A stretch of 47,084 nt of DNA, taken from assembly GCF_001908205.1 (NCBI RefSeq), contig NZ_LGHL01000104.1, forward strand, positions 1 to 47,084. Direction: 5' to 3'. The number at the start of each line of letters is the position of its first letter. Positions within the stretch are counted from its first letter, which is position 1. Origin of the DNA: Bradyrhizobium sp. NAS80.1. Its GTDB lineage: Bacteria; Pseudomonadota; Alphaproteobacteria; Rhizobiales; Xanthobacteraceae. The notes under the pieces are model-generated. The model was not told the origin of the DNA. It made no database searches and saw nothing but the letters and a program-made list of their open reading frames with translations. A program made the translations under genes and the position numbers. Shown one piece after another: positions 1 through 8,098 of the stretch.

Positions 1-2
1 CC

Positions 3-80
3 GTCGCCAGGAAGCTGTTGACGGTCCTCAACGCCATTATGCGCGACAGGAAGCCGTACCTACAGACCAGGTCAACATAA
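3..80 (+). CDS. IS110-family transposase, C-terminal end only (partial)
   Basis: The window opens inside an open frame that encodes 25 residues and ends with TAA at 78-80. The run KLLTVLNAIMRDRKPY is the characteristic C-terminal tail of IS110/IS116/IS902-type transposases (DEDD catalytic class). Only the tail is visible, so completeness of the element outside the window cannot be judged. IS110 elements usually lack clear terminal inverted repeats, and I see none in the bases that follow. Repeat-rich non-coding DNA separates it from the next gene. The family call rests on this short motif. Confidence 0.6.
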   Translation, partial: VARKLLTVLNAIMRDRKPYLQTRST

Positions 81-161
81 CAGTTGCCGGCTCTGCGGAG
101 CGTCACTACGTGCCGCACTGCGTCCGGGACACGAGAGGGGCGGATGCCGTTACCCCACACT

Positions 162-250
162 CCGTCATTGCGAGCGCAGCGAAGCAATCCAGAAATAGAT
201 CCGCGGAAAGACCCTGGATTGCTTCCCTGCACCCTCTTTCATTGAGGGTG
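162..250. repeat. Palindromic intergenic repeat, family A copy 1
   Basis: An imperfect long inverted repeat. The left arm contains cattgcgagcgcagcgaagc and the right arm begins with ctggattgctt, with a spacer containing tccgcgg. The right arm has diverged. A better preserved copy lies at 18958-19035. Short ORFs crossing it have no RBS and are not genes. Such REP-like palindromes are common between genes in Bradyrhizobium. Confidence 0.7.
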
Positions 251-318
251 AAGAGATGAAGCAAAGCTCGGGCGAGACAAGCCGCGAGGATTAGCAGTTG
301 TGTCGATGTCGAACAAGG

Positions 319-460
319 TCTCGTGCCCTGGACGCAGCGCAGCGCCTCTTCGGCGGTGCGCTGCAGAGCCGGGGCCCATGCCGCAGCGATCTCCGTGCCA
401 TTCTGGGTCCCGGCTCTGCGCAGCAACGCTCGCGCGTTGCAGCGCGTCCGGGACACGAGA
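319..460. repeat. Palindromic intergenic repeat, family B copy 1
   Basis: A long imperfect inverted repeat. The left arm runs from a tctcgtgccctggacgcagc-like end and the right arm ends in gcgtccgggacacgaga. The internal arms carry gagccggggcccatg and its complement gggtcccggctctg. It resembles the element at 17357-17494, and bases 90-136 look like a further half-copy. The several short overlapping ORFs here are by-products of the palindrome. Confidence 0.7.
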
Positions 461-620
461 GATGCGCCTTTGCACAACCGTCATAGTCTCTAACGCACGC
501 TAACCAACACCCGACTTAAAGCTGTCATAATCGCCCAATGGAACCCGCGCCTGCGTCCTTTTTACACGCCATTAAGCCCGGCTGCATTGGATGCGCGGGG
601 AAAGTGCGTTGGGGACTGCA

Positions 621-3083
621 ATGAGTGCCGCGAAGAAAGCGTCGGGAAAACCGGCCACCGAAATGTTTGACGACATCCCGGTGCTTCGGCGCAAATGGCG
701 AGCGGCGTTGAAGCCGGGCGAACGGCTGCCGCGCTACGAGGACGTGATGCTCGGCAGCCTCGGACGGCTCGCCGATCACATCGCGCTGCTCAAGGGCGAC
801 GGCGCACTCGAACTGTCGCGCAGCGGACGCTACGTGCAGAAATGGCTCGGCGAGGAACGCTGGGACATTCCCGTCGCCGAACTGTCGCCCGATTGCGCGA
901 CGGCGCTGTCGGAAGCGGTGGCGAGCGCGCTCGAGAACGGACGGCCGCACCAGGCGAGCGCGCATTGCGTGCGCGACGGCATGGTCAGGACTTACGATTT
1001 GCTGGCGCTGCCGACCGCCTCGCGCTGGGGCGCCACGCTGATCGGTGCCTATGTCAACGAGCGCGGCGCGCAATATAATCTCCTCGACGCGATCTTCTCC
1101 GCGACCGATGACGCCGTGGTTTCGCTGGCGACGCTGCGCGACGCAAACGGCAAGCCGTTCGATCTCCAGGTCGTGCACCACAACAAGAGCGCGGGCACGC
1201 TGTTGAAGGTCGCGAACGGAAGCCTGCTGTGGCGCCGGATCGGCGAGGGGAGCACGCTGCTGGCCTCGTCCGAGATCATGGAATTCCTGCTCAGGGCCGT
1301 CTCGGGCGGTCGCGGCGAGCAACTCGAGATCGAGAACGACGGGCGGCACCTCCGGCTGGGCGCCACCGCCTTCGCCGACGTGGTCTCGCTCACGATCTCG
1401 GATGTCACCGCGTTGAAGCGGCGAGATGCCTCGTTCCGCTTGCTGTTCGACAACAACCCGATGCCGATGTGGGTGTTCGACGCCGAGACAAAGCAGTTCC
1501 TCAGTGTTAACGACGCCGCGGTCCAGCACTACGGTTACAGCCGTGCCGCCTTCCTGCGCATGAAGCTGCACGAGATCTGGCCCGAGGACGAGTGGGATAG
1601 CCATGCCGATGCGCTGGAACGTGTCGGCGACACCTATCAATCCTCGCGCAACTGGCGGCATCTGCGTGCTGACGGCAGCGAGATCGAGGTACTCACCTTC
1701 GGTCGCCGCGTCAGTTTCGACGATCGCGACGGCTATCTGGTCGCGGTGGCCGACATCACCGAGCGGCGCAAGGCCGAGGCGCGGATCGCCTACATGGCGC
1801 ACCATGACGGGCTCACCGACCTGCCGAACCGCGAATATTTCCAGGATCGCCTGAAGCAGGCGCTCGATCAGGCCGGCGGCAAGCGGGTCGGCGTGCTCTA
1901 CATCGATCTCGACCTGTTCAAGAACATCAACGATTCCTTCGGGCACCCGGTGGGCGACCGCCTGTTGAAGGAAGTTGCCGAACGTCTGACCACCGCGGTC
2001 CGCGGCGCCAACCTGGCGGCCCGGCTCGGGGGCGACGAGTTCGCCGTGATTCTGGTAGCCGACGTCTCGCCGAACGAGGCCAGCGCCTGCGCGACGTTGC
2101 TGATCGACATGCTGAAGGCGCCCTATGAGCTCGACGGCCAGGAGATGGTGATCGGCGCCAGCATCGGCATCGCGCTGTCGCCGGGTGATGGCACGACGTC
2201 GGAAGAGTTGATGCGCAATGCCGACATGGCGTTGTACCGGGCGAAGTCCGACGGTGGTGGCGTGCACCATTTCTTCGAGCGCGAGATGGATCTCCAGGCG
2301 CAGAAGCGCCGCGACATGGAGCTCGATCTGCGTCGCGCCTTCGCCAATGGCGAGTTCGAGCTGCACTACCAGCCGCTGGTGTCAATCGCCTCCGACCGCA
2401 TCTCCGGCTTCGAGTCGCTGCTGCGCTGGTGTCACCCGGACAAGGGCATGATCTCGCCGGCGGAATTCATTCCGGTCGCCGAAGACATCGGCCTGATCTC
2501 TCAGCTCGGCGAGTGGGTGTTGCGCGAGGCCTGTGCCGAGGCTGTGAAATGGCCCGCCGAGGTCAAGGTCGCGGTCAACCTGTCGCCGGCGCAATTCCGC
2601 AGCCGGAATCTGGTTCAGATCGTGATCTCCGCGCTGGCGCAGTCCGGCCTGTCGCCGAAGCGGCTCGAGCTCGAGATCACCGAGTCGATCTTCCTGGCCG
2701 AGACCGACGCCAATCTCGCGATCCTGCATCAGCTGCGCGGGCTCGGTGTCGGCATCTCCATGGATGATTTCGGCACGGGCTATTCCAGCCTCAGCTATCT
2801 CCGCAGCTTCCCCTTCGACAAGATCAAGATTGACCGTTCCTTCGTGAAGGATCTGGCGCAGCGGCTCGATTGCGGCGCGATCGTGCGTGCGATCTCGGGT
2901 CTGGGCCGCAGCCTCAACATCACCACGACTGCGGAAGGCGTCGAGACCGAGGATCAGCTCGACTGGTTGCGCGCCGAAGGCTGCAACGAGGTGCAGGGGT
3001 TTTTGTTCAGCGCTGCGCGGCCCGCTGCCGAGATCGCAAAGCTGCTCGCCGATTTCGGCGAGCGCGCCTCACGGGCGGCGTAG
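621..3083 (+). CDS. PAS-GGDEF-EAL cyclic-di-GMP signalling protein
   Basis: A predicted bifunctional cyclic-di-GMP enzyme of 820 residues. The first ~265 residues are an unassigned, probably PAS-like region. A clear PAS domain follows at about 270-390 (FRLLFDNNPMPMWVFD), then a GGDEF domain with an intact GGDEF signature near residue 469, then an EAL domain starting near 575. In the EAL domain the signature reads ESL (near 595), and the catalytic landmarks EITES, DDFGTGYSSL and AEGVE are all present, so both activities are plausible. There is no signal peptide or membrane segment, so the protein is cytosolic. ATG 621 is preferred to ATG 591 because GGGGA lies 6 bases before it and nothing suitable precedes 591. 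Its 3' end overlaps the convergent hydrolase gene by 15 bases. Confidence 0.9.
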   Translation: MSAAKKASGKPATEMFDDIPVLRRKWRAALKPGERLPRYEDVMLGSLGRLADHIALLKGDGALELSRSGRYVQKWLGEERWDIPVAELSPDCATALSEAVASALENGRPHQASAHCVRDGMVRTYDLLALPTASRWGATLIGAYVNERGAQYNLLDAIFSATDDAVVSLATLRDANGKPFDLQVVHHNKSAGTLLKVANGSLLWRRIGEGSTLLASSEIMEFLLRAVSGGRGEQLEIENDGRHLRLGATAFADVVSLTISDVTALKRRDASFRLLFDNNPMPMWVFDAETKQFLSVNDAAVQHYGYSRAAFLRMKLHEIWPEDEWDSHADALERVGDTYQSSRNWRHLRADGSEIEVLTFGRRVSFDDRDGYLVAVADITERRKAEARIAYMAHHDGLTDLPNREYFQDRLKQALDQAGGKRVGVLYIDLDLFKNINDSFGHPVGDRLLKEVAERLTTAVRGANLAARLGGDEFAVILVADVSPNEASACATLLIDMLKAPYELDGQEMVIGASIGIALSPGDGTTSEELMRNADMALYRAKSDGGGVHHFFEREMDLQAQKRRDMELDLRRAFANGEFELHYQPLVSIASDRISGFESLLRWCHPDKGMISPAEFIPVAEDIGLISQLGEWVLREACAEAVKWPAEVKVAVNLSPAQFRSRNLVQIVISALAQSGLSPKRLELEITESIFLAETDANLAILHQLRGLGVGISMDDFGTGYSSLSYLRSFPFDKIKIDRSFVKDLAQRLDCGAIVRAISGLGRSLNITTTAEGVETEDQLDWLRAEGCNEVQGFLFSAARPAAEIAKLLADFGERASRAA

Positions 3084-4337
3084 CTCCGGCGGGTAGCAGT
3101 CGTAGACCAGCGCCTTGTAGGCGGGCGTGATGCGGCTGCGCTCGTTCTGGGTCTGCTGCATCATGAGGTAGACCATATCGAGCTTGGGATCGACGCCGAA
3201 ATAGGTGCCGCTGCCACTGTCCCATTTCAACTCGCCGAGCGAGCCGGGTGGGGGTGGCTTGGCATTGCCGGGATCGGTGCGCACCGCAAGGCCGTAGCCA
3301 TAGCCGAAGCCGTCACCCGGGAAATAGAAGTAATCACGTCCGACGCCGGAGCCTGGGCCGATGTGATCGGTCGTCATGGCCTTGAAGGCCGCAGGGCTCA
3401 AGTAACGCTTGCCCTCGAACTCGCCGCCATTGAGCAGCATCTGCGCGAAGCGCTGGTAGTCGGTGATGGTCGAGAGCAGCCCGCCGCCGCCCGACTCCCA
3501 TTCTGGATGGGCGAGGCGGTCGCGCTCGCCGGCGAGCAGGACCGGGTCGTTCGGTAGCGGCCGCGCCATCCGCGCGCGCTCCTCCGGAGTCTTGAGCACG
3601 AATTTGGTGCTGCTCATGCCGAGCGGATCGAGGATGCGCTGCTTCAGGAATTCGTACAGTGTCTGTCCCGAGATGATCTCGATGATGGCGCCGAGCACGT
3701 CGGTGGAATGGCCGTAGCGCCACAGCGTCCCGGGCTGACGCGTGAGCGGCAGCTTGGCGATGCGGTCGGCAAATTGTCTGTTATTGAATGGCCCCTCGAA
3801 AATATTGGCGGCCGAGTAAACCTGCTCGACCCATGGGGCGCCGATATAGTCGTAGCTGATGCCCGACGTGTGTCGCAGCAGGTCCTCGATGTTGACGGGG
3901 CGGACCGGCGGCACGAGGTCGAGCTCATGTTTGCCGTCCGGCTTGGTGATCTCGATGCCCACCTTGGTGCCGGCAAAGAGAGGGATGTATTTCGAGACAG
4001 GGTCGTTGAGCGCAAGCTTGCCCTCGTCGATCAGCATCATCGCACCAAGACACGTGATCGGCTTGGTCATCGAGTGGATGGCAAAGATCGTATCGGGCGT
4101 CATGGCGAGGCCCGTCCTGGTGTCGCGCACGCCGAAGGTCTTCAGATAGACCGGTTTGCCGTGCTGCTGGACCAGGATCACGGCGCCCGGCAGCCGGCCG
4201 CTCGTCACCTCGTTGTCAAAATACGCCGTGATGCGTTCGAGTTTGTCGGACGACGGGGCGGGGACGCCGGCGGCGCGGCTTCGCACCATCGTGCCGGCCA
4301 GCAGCGCGGCCCCGACCAGAAATTCACGACGCTTCAT
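3069..4337 (-). CDS. Serine hydrolase of the class C beta-lactamase / class VIII esterase family, exported
   Basis: A 422-residue protein beginning MKRREFLVGAALLAGT, a short Tat-like signal (RR at 3-4 plus a hydrophobic stretch). The nucleophile motif S-x-x-K is S89-M-T-K92 and the second motif is Y208-G-H. The asparagine of true class C beta-lactamases is missing, as in esterases and other penicillin-binding-protein-like hydrolases. GGGAGGAAG sits just upstream of ATG 4337. A longer reading from 4373 lacks such a site and would bury the signal peptide. It probably hydrolyses an ester or amide in the periplasm; the substrate is unknown. It is convergent with the GGDEF-EAL gene. Confidence 0.88.
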   Translation of the reverse strand: MKRREFLVGAALLAGTMVRSRAAGVPAPSSDKLERITAYFDNEVTSGRLPGAVILVQQHGKPVYLKTFGVRDTRTGLAMTPDTIFAIHSMTKPITCLGAMMLIDEGKLALNDPVSKYIPLFAGTKVGIEITKPDGKHELDLVPPVRPVNIEDLLRHTSGISYDYIGAPWVEQVYSAANIFEGPFNNRQFADRIAKLPLTRQPGTLWRYGHSTDVLGAIIEIISGQTLYEFLKQRILDPLGMSSTKFVLKTPEERARMARPLPNDPVLLAGERDRLAHPEWESGGGGLLSTITDYQRFAQMLLNGGEFEGKRYLSPAAFKAMTTDHIGPGSGVGRDYFYFPGDGFGYGYGLAVRTDPGNAKPPPPGSLGELKWDSGSGTYFGVDPKLDMVYLMMQQTQNERSRITPAYKALVYDCYPPELRRP

Positions 4338-4402
4338 TCCGGGCTTCCTCCCTCGCCGGGAACAAAGCCGCAAGACGTTCGGGGCGTCAACAAGACTTCG
4401 TT

Positions 4403-4966
4403 TTAAAATCGCGTCACGATTTCCGAAAGGAACGGTCGCGGGCGGTCCTCGCTCGGCCTGGTCGGCTTGCCAATATGGATGAAGCCGGCGAGTTTCTCGT
4501 CCGGCTTGAGGCCGAGCCCGTCCAGCACGTCGCGATCGAAGGCGAACCAGCCGGTCAGCCAGCAGGCGCCGTAACCGAGCGCGGTCGCGGCCGTGACGAT
4601 GTTCATGGCGCTGGCGCCCGCCGACAATTCCTGCTCGAAGGCCGGCACCTTCGGATGCGGTCTGGTGAAGCTGACGATGCCGATCACCAGCGGCGCATCT
4701 GTGAGGCGCTTACGTTCGGTCTCAATGTCGGCCGCCGGCGCGCCGGGATTCTTGCGGGCAAAAACCTTCGCGATCACCTCGCCGGCGCGCTGGCGCGCAT
4801 CGCCCTCGAAAATGATGAAGCGCCAGGGCGCGAGCTTGCCGTGGTCCGGCACGCGCACACCGATGGTGAGGATCGTCTCGAGCTCGGCCGGGGAGGGGCC
4901 GGGCCCGGTCATCTCACGCGGCTTGACCGAGCGGCGGGTCCTCAGGAGTTCGATGGCGTCGGGCAC
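4403..4966 (-). CDS. Nitroreductase family protein (YdjA-like)
   Basis: An FMN-dependent NAD(P)H oxidoreductase of the compact nitroreductase type, 187 residues, close to the length of YdjA. RTRRSVK near the N-terminus and PDHGKLAPWRF around residues 40-50 are the usual FMN-phosphate and flavin contacts. GASAMNIVTAATALGYGACW is the conserved central helix. The start is GTG at 4964-4966, with AGAGGA eight bases upstream. It is cytosolic. It lies 65 bases upstream of the serine hydrolase on the same strand and could be cotranscribed with it, although no functional link is evident. The physiological substrate cannot be told from sequence. Confidence 0.88.
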   Translation of the reverse strand: MPDAIELLRTRRSVKPREMTGPGPSPAELETILTIGVRVPDHGKLAPWRFIIFEGDARQRAGEVIAKVFARKNPGAPAADIETERKRLTDAPLVIGIVSFTRPHPKVPAFEQELSAGASAMNIVTAATALGYGACWLTGWFAFDRDVLDGLGLKPDEKLAGFIHIGKPTRPSEDRPRPFLSEIVTRF

Positions 4967-5059
4967 TGCGATATCCTCTTCGGCTGGTCGTCGGGCGTGC
5001 CATGCCTAGATAAGCATGCACGCCCGCAACCGAAAGCGGGTTTAGATCGATTTCAGGAT

Positions 5060-7102
5060 TCAGACGGTGCCACGGGCCCGGCGGACATCCGGCGGGGTCG
5101 CTTCGTCGACCAGGGCGGCGATCGCCTCCGCTGTCGTCATCACCGTCTGGCCGTCGCTGCCGAGCCGGCGGACGGAGACCGAATGCGTCTCGGCCTCCTT
5201 CTTGCCGACCACGAGCAGTGCCGGGATCTTGGCCAGCGAGTGCTCGCGGACCTTGTAGTTGATCTTCTCGTTGCGCAGGTCGATCTCGACCCGCAGCCCG
5301 GCGCGCCGTGCCTGCTCCAGGACCTGCTTGGCGTATTCGTCGCCTTCCGAGGTGATGGTCGTGACCACCGCCTGCACCGGCGAGAGCCAGAGCGGGAAGT
5401 TGCCGGCATAGTGCTCGATCAGGATGCCGATGTAGCGCTCCATCGAGCCGCAGATCGCGCGATGCACCATCACCGGCGGTTTCTTGCCGCCGTCATGGTC
5501 GATGTAGAACGCGCCGAACCGCTCCGGCAGGTTGAAGTCGACCTGCGTGGTGCCGCACTGCCAGTCGCGGCCGATGGCATCGCGCAGCACATATTCGAAC
5601 TTCGGCCCGTAGAACGCGCCTTCGCCGGGATTGATCTCGGTCTTGATGTGATTGTTCTGCGACTGGATCTCGCGCAGCACCGTCGCCATCACGCGCTCGG
5701 CGTGATCCCACATCTCATCCGTGCCGACGCGCTTTTCCGGCCGGGTCGACAGCTTCACGGTGAGATCGCCGGTGAAGCCGAAATCCGCATAGGTCGACAG
5801 GATGAGATCGTTGATCTTCAGGCACTCGTCCGCGAGCTGGTCCTCAGTGCAGAAGATGTGCGCATCGTCCTGGGTGAAGCCGCGCACCCGCATCAATCCG
5901 TGCATGGCGCCGGACGGCTCATAACGGTGCACCACGCCGAACTCGGCAAGGCGCAAGGGCAGGTCGCGGTAGCTCTTCAGGCCGTGCTTGAAGATCTGGA
6001 CGTGACCGGGGCAGTTCATCGGCTTCAGCGCGAAGCAGCGCTTGTCCTCGGCCTCGTCGCCGGCCGACTGCGCCGCGAACATGTTCTCGCGATACCAGCC
6101 CCAATGGCCCGAGGTCTCCCACAGCACCTTGTCGAGGATCTGCGGTGCGTTGACCTCGCTGTAGTCGCCGGTCAGGCGGCGCCGCATATAGGCGATCAGC
6201 TGCTGGAAGATGGTCCAGCCCTTCGAGTGCCAGAACACGACGCCCGGACCTTCCTCCTGGAAATGGAAGAGGTCGAGCTCGCGCCCGAGCTTGCGATGGT
6301 CGCGCTTCTCGGCTTCCTCGATCTGCTTGAGGTAAGCGTCGAGGTCCTCCTGCTTGGCGAAGGCGGTGCCGTAGATGCGGGTCAGCATCGGGTTGTTCGA
6401 GTCGCCGCGCCAATAGGCGCCTGCCACCTTCATCAGTTTGAAGGCGTTGCCAACCTTGCCGGTCGAGGTCATGTGCGGGCCGCGGCAGAGATCGAACCAG
6501 TCGCCCTGGTAGTAGATCTTGATTGGCTCGTTGCCGGGGATGGCGTCGACCAGCTCGACCTTGAAGGCCTCGCCCTTGTCGCGGAACACCTGCTTGGTCT
6601 TCTCGCGATCCCAGACTTCCTTGGTGAAGGGTTTGTCGCGCGCGATGATCTCGCGCATCTTCTTCTCGATCGCGGCAAAGTCGTCCGGCGTGAACGGCTC
6701 GTTGCGGAAGAAGTCGTAGTAGAAGCCGTTCTCGATCACGGGGCCGATGGTGACCTGGGTGCCCGGCCACAGCGATTGCACGGCCTCCGCGAGCACGTGC
6801 GCGCAGTCGTGGCGGATCAGCTCGAGCGCGCGGGGATCGTCGCGGTTGACGAACTCGATCTTCGCATCGGTCTCGATCGGGTCGTTGAGATCTGTGACCT
6901 CGCCATCCAGCGCCATTGCCACCGTGCGCTTGGCAAGCGACGGCGAGATGCCCTTGGCGATCTCGAGGCCGGTGATGCTCTGGTCGAACTGGCGCTGGGC
7001 GCCGTCGGGGAAGGTGAGAGTGACTTTGGGGGAGGGGGTCACGGGCTTCAGGTTGCTGAGGGAATATTGGAAGCCGGATTCAGACTTGGGCTGGTCGGAC
7101 AT
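5060..7102 (-). CDS. thrS: Threonyl-tRNA synthetase
   Basis: A class II aminoacyl-tRNA synthetase charging tRNA-Thr, 680 residues. It has an N-terminal TGS domain (about 25-88), the editing domain with H98-D-C-A-H102, the catalytic core with MNCPGH supplying the zinc cysteine, motif 2 (MHGLMRVRGFTQDDAH), the GAFYGPK stretch and a C-terminal anticodon-binding domain starting at WLSPVQ. The start at 7102 (MSDQPKSE) is chosen because AGGAGA lies 6 bases upstream. Reading from 7234 would add 44 atypical residues with no ribosome site. The monocistronic context and a sigma70-like promoter at 7158-7185 fit constitutive expression. Confidence 0.97.
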   Translation of the reverse strand: MSDQPKSESGFQYSLSNLKPVTPSPKVTLTFPDGAQRQFDQSITGLEIAKGISPSLAKRTVAMALDGEVTDLNDPIETDAKIEFVNRDDPRALELIRHDCAHVLAEAVQSLWPGTQVTIGPVIENGFYYDFFRNEPFTPDDFAAIEKKMREIIARDKPFTKEVWDREKTKQVFRDKGEAFKVELVDAIPGNEPIKIYYQGDWFDLCRGPHMTSTGKVGNAFKLMKVAGAYWRGDSNNPMLTRIYGTAFAKQEDLDAYLKQIEEAEKRDHRKLGRELDLFHFQEEGPGVVFWHSKGWTIFQQLIAYMRRRLTGDYSEVNAPQILDKVLWETSGHWGWYRENMFAAQSAGDEAEDKRCFALKPMNCPGHVQIFKHGLKSYRDLPLRLAEFGVVHRYEPSGAMHGLMRVRGFTQDDAHIFCTEDQLADECLKINDLILSTYADFGFTGDLTVKLSTRPEKRVGTDEMWDHAERVMATVLREIQSQNNHIKTEINPGEGAFYGPKFEYVLRDAIGRDWQCGTTQVDFNLPERFGAFYIDHDGGKKPPVMVHRAICGSMERYIGILIEHYAGNFPLWLSPVQAVVTTITSEGDEYAKQVLEQARRAGLRVEIDLRNEKINYKVREHSLAKIPALLVVGKKEAETHSVSVRRLGSDGQTVMTTAEAIAALVDEATPPDVRRARGTV

Positions 7103-7157
7103 TGCTTTTCTCCTGAGGCTCACTCCTGCGAACGAGCGCAGGTAAGCGGGAACGAGC

Positions 7158-7185
7158 GATATATCAGGCGATTCGGCCTGTGCAA
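7158..7185 (-). promoter_or_regulatory. Putative sigma70 promoter of thrS
   Basis: On the minus strand TTGCAC (7185-7180) and TATATC (7163-7158) are separated by 16 bases. This would start transcription about 50 bases upstream of the thrS ATG. Seen by eye only; there is no expression evidence. Confidence 0.4.
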
Positions 7186-7505
7186 TCCGGCATTTCCAAG
7201 AAAATGGCGCGCAAAAGCCGGGACAGGGCACCAACTATTTCGGTCCGTGCCGTTTAAGTGGCCACAGGCTCGTTCTACCTGCACCTGCGTGCGGCTTGGC
7301 CGCGGCCGCGCCGCCGCTTGGGTCGGCGACCGTCGCGCTCAACACCTCCGTCCTCCGGATTCGTCGTCCAGGCGGTGATCCTGACCCGGCCCGGCCGGCT
7401 GCTGCGCTAGCCTGAAGCCAGCGTTTTCCTGTGCGCAAGGCGCTTGGCAAACCGCGCGGGAGAGCGCTAGAAGCGAGGCATGGGGACCAAAGAGAGCGAA
7501 CTCAA
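7186..7505. other. Intergenic stretch between thrS and the next gene
   Basis: About 320 bases of GC-rich DNA between the divergent thrS promoter and the small exported-protein gene. Short ORFs run through it on both strands, but none has a ribosome site or protein-like composition. I see no tRNA, strong hairpin or repeat here. Confidence 0.5.
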
Positions 7506-7883
7506 ATGAGGATGATTCTGGCGGTTGCCGCGGTGCTCTATTCAGCCTCCGCGTTTGCGCAAACCGACAAGCCGCCGATGGTCGGGGACAAACCGTTGGT
7601 GCAGGTGAAGCCGAAGGGGACCAAAGAGGCAGCGGCCAAGCCGGCCGCGGCGCCGAAGGGCAAGCCGCAATCGATCGCGGTTCGGCTCCAGGCCTGCCTC
7701 GACCTCGATGACGGCACCAAGGACCGTCTCAATTGCTACGACGCGGTGATTCCGCCGACGCCGAAGCCGAAGCCGCCGAAGGCCAAGGGTGTCGCCGATT
7801 GCCGCTTCCTCAAGGAAGAGGACGAACGGCTGGCCTGCTTCAACGGCTTTGCCGAGAGCATTCCGAAGCTGCCCAAAACCTGA
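7506..7883 (+). CDS. Small exported protein with two D-R-L-x-C motifs
   Basis: Unknown function, 125 residues. The N-terminus MRMILAVAAVLYSASAFAQ is a signal peptide with probable cleavage after AFA. A Lys/Ala/Pro-rich linker follows. The mature part has four cysteines in two similar units, C-x-D-L-D-D-G-T-K-D-R-L-N-C-Y-D and C-R-F-L-K-E-E-D-E-R-L-A-C-F, joined by a PKPKPPK linker. This pattern resembles the Cys-pair modules of small periplasmic proteins. ATG 7506 is preferred because it begins the signal peptide and has a purine-rich GAGAGCG upstream; the frame open from 7431 has no site. ATG 7512 is an alternative. Confidence 0.75.
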   Translation: MRMILAVAAVLYSASAFAQTDKPPMVGDKPLVQVKPKGTKEAAAKPAAAPKGKPQSIAVRLQACLDLDDGTKDRLNCYDAVIPPTPKPKPPKAKGVADCRFLKEEDERLACFNGFAESIPKLPKT

Positions 7884-7901
7884 GGTTCGAAGGCCGGACG
7901 G

Positions 7902-8096
7902 CTAGTCGGCGATCCGGCTCAGCACCGCTCTGAAGGCAACGCCCGGCACTTGGCGCGCGGCGCGTTCGAATTCGGCCGTGTCGACGTCCTCCCGGCCGGT
8001 GAGCGTCAGCGTGATCCGGTCGATCCCGAACAGCGCCTTGAAGGACGGATCGTCGTTGCCGGCAGCGCGGCCAAATCCCGGCTCGCGTAATATCAG
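7902..8096 (-). CDS. Small ORF of unknown function without a standard start codon
   Basis: On the minus strand, two bases after the stop of the hydrolase-like gene, a frame encodes about 64 residues ending in GVAFRAVLSRIAD. Composition looks like real protein (FKALFGIDRITLTLTGRED) and third positions are GC-rich. However, no ATG, GTG or TTG exists in the frame near the expected start. CTG at 8094-8096 is the only candidate. It could be a real short gene with a rare start, or the C-terminal remnant of a longer lost gene. No family is recognised. Confidence 0.35.
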   Translation of the reverse strand: MILREPGFGRAAGNDDPSFKALFGIDRITLTLTGREDVDTAEFERAARQVPGVAFRAVLSRIAD

Positions 8097-8098
8097 CT

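Noticed and set aside
106..503. Several overlapping ORFs on both strands near the left end
   Set aside because: All cross the inverted repeats of families A and B; there are no ribosome sites and no domains.
525..2366. A 613-codon open frame on the minus strand opposite the GGDEF-EAL gene
   Set aside because: The opposite strand encodes perfect GGDEF and EAL motifs. The antisense reading lacks any motif or start site.
4475..7378. A 967-codon open frame on the plus strand antisense to thrS
   Set aside because: It lies exactly opposite thrS and the nitroreductase gene, has no ribosome site and its composition (Arg, Val, Asp, Ala, Leu-rich with no domains) is that of a GC-rich antisense shadow.
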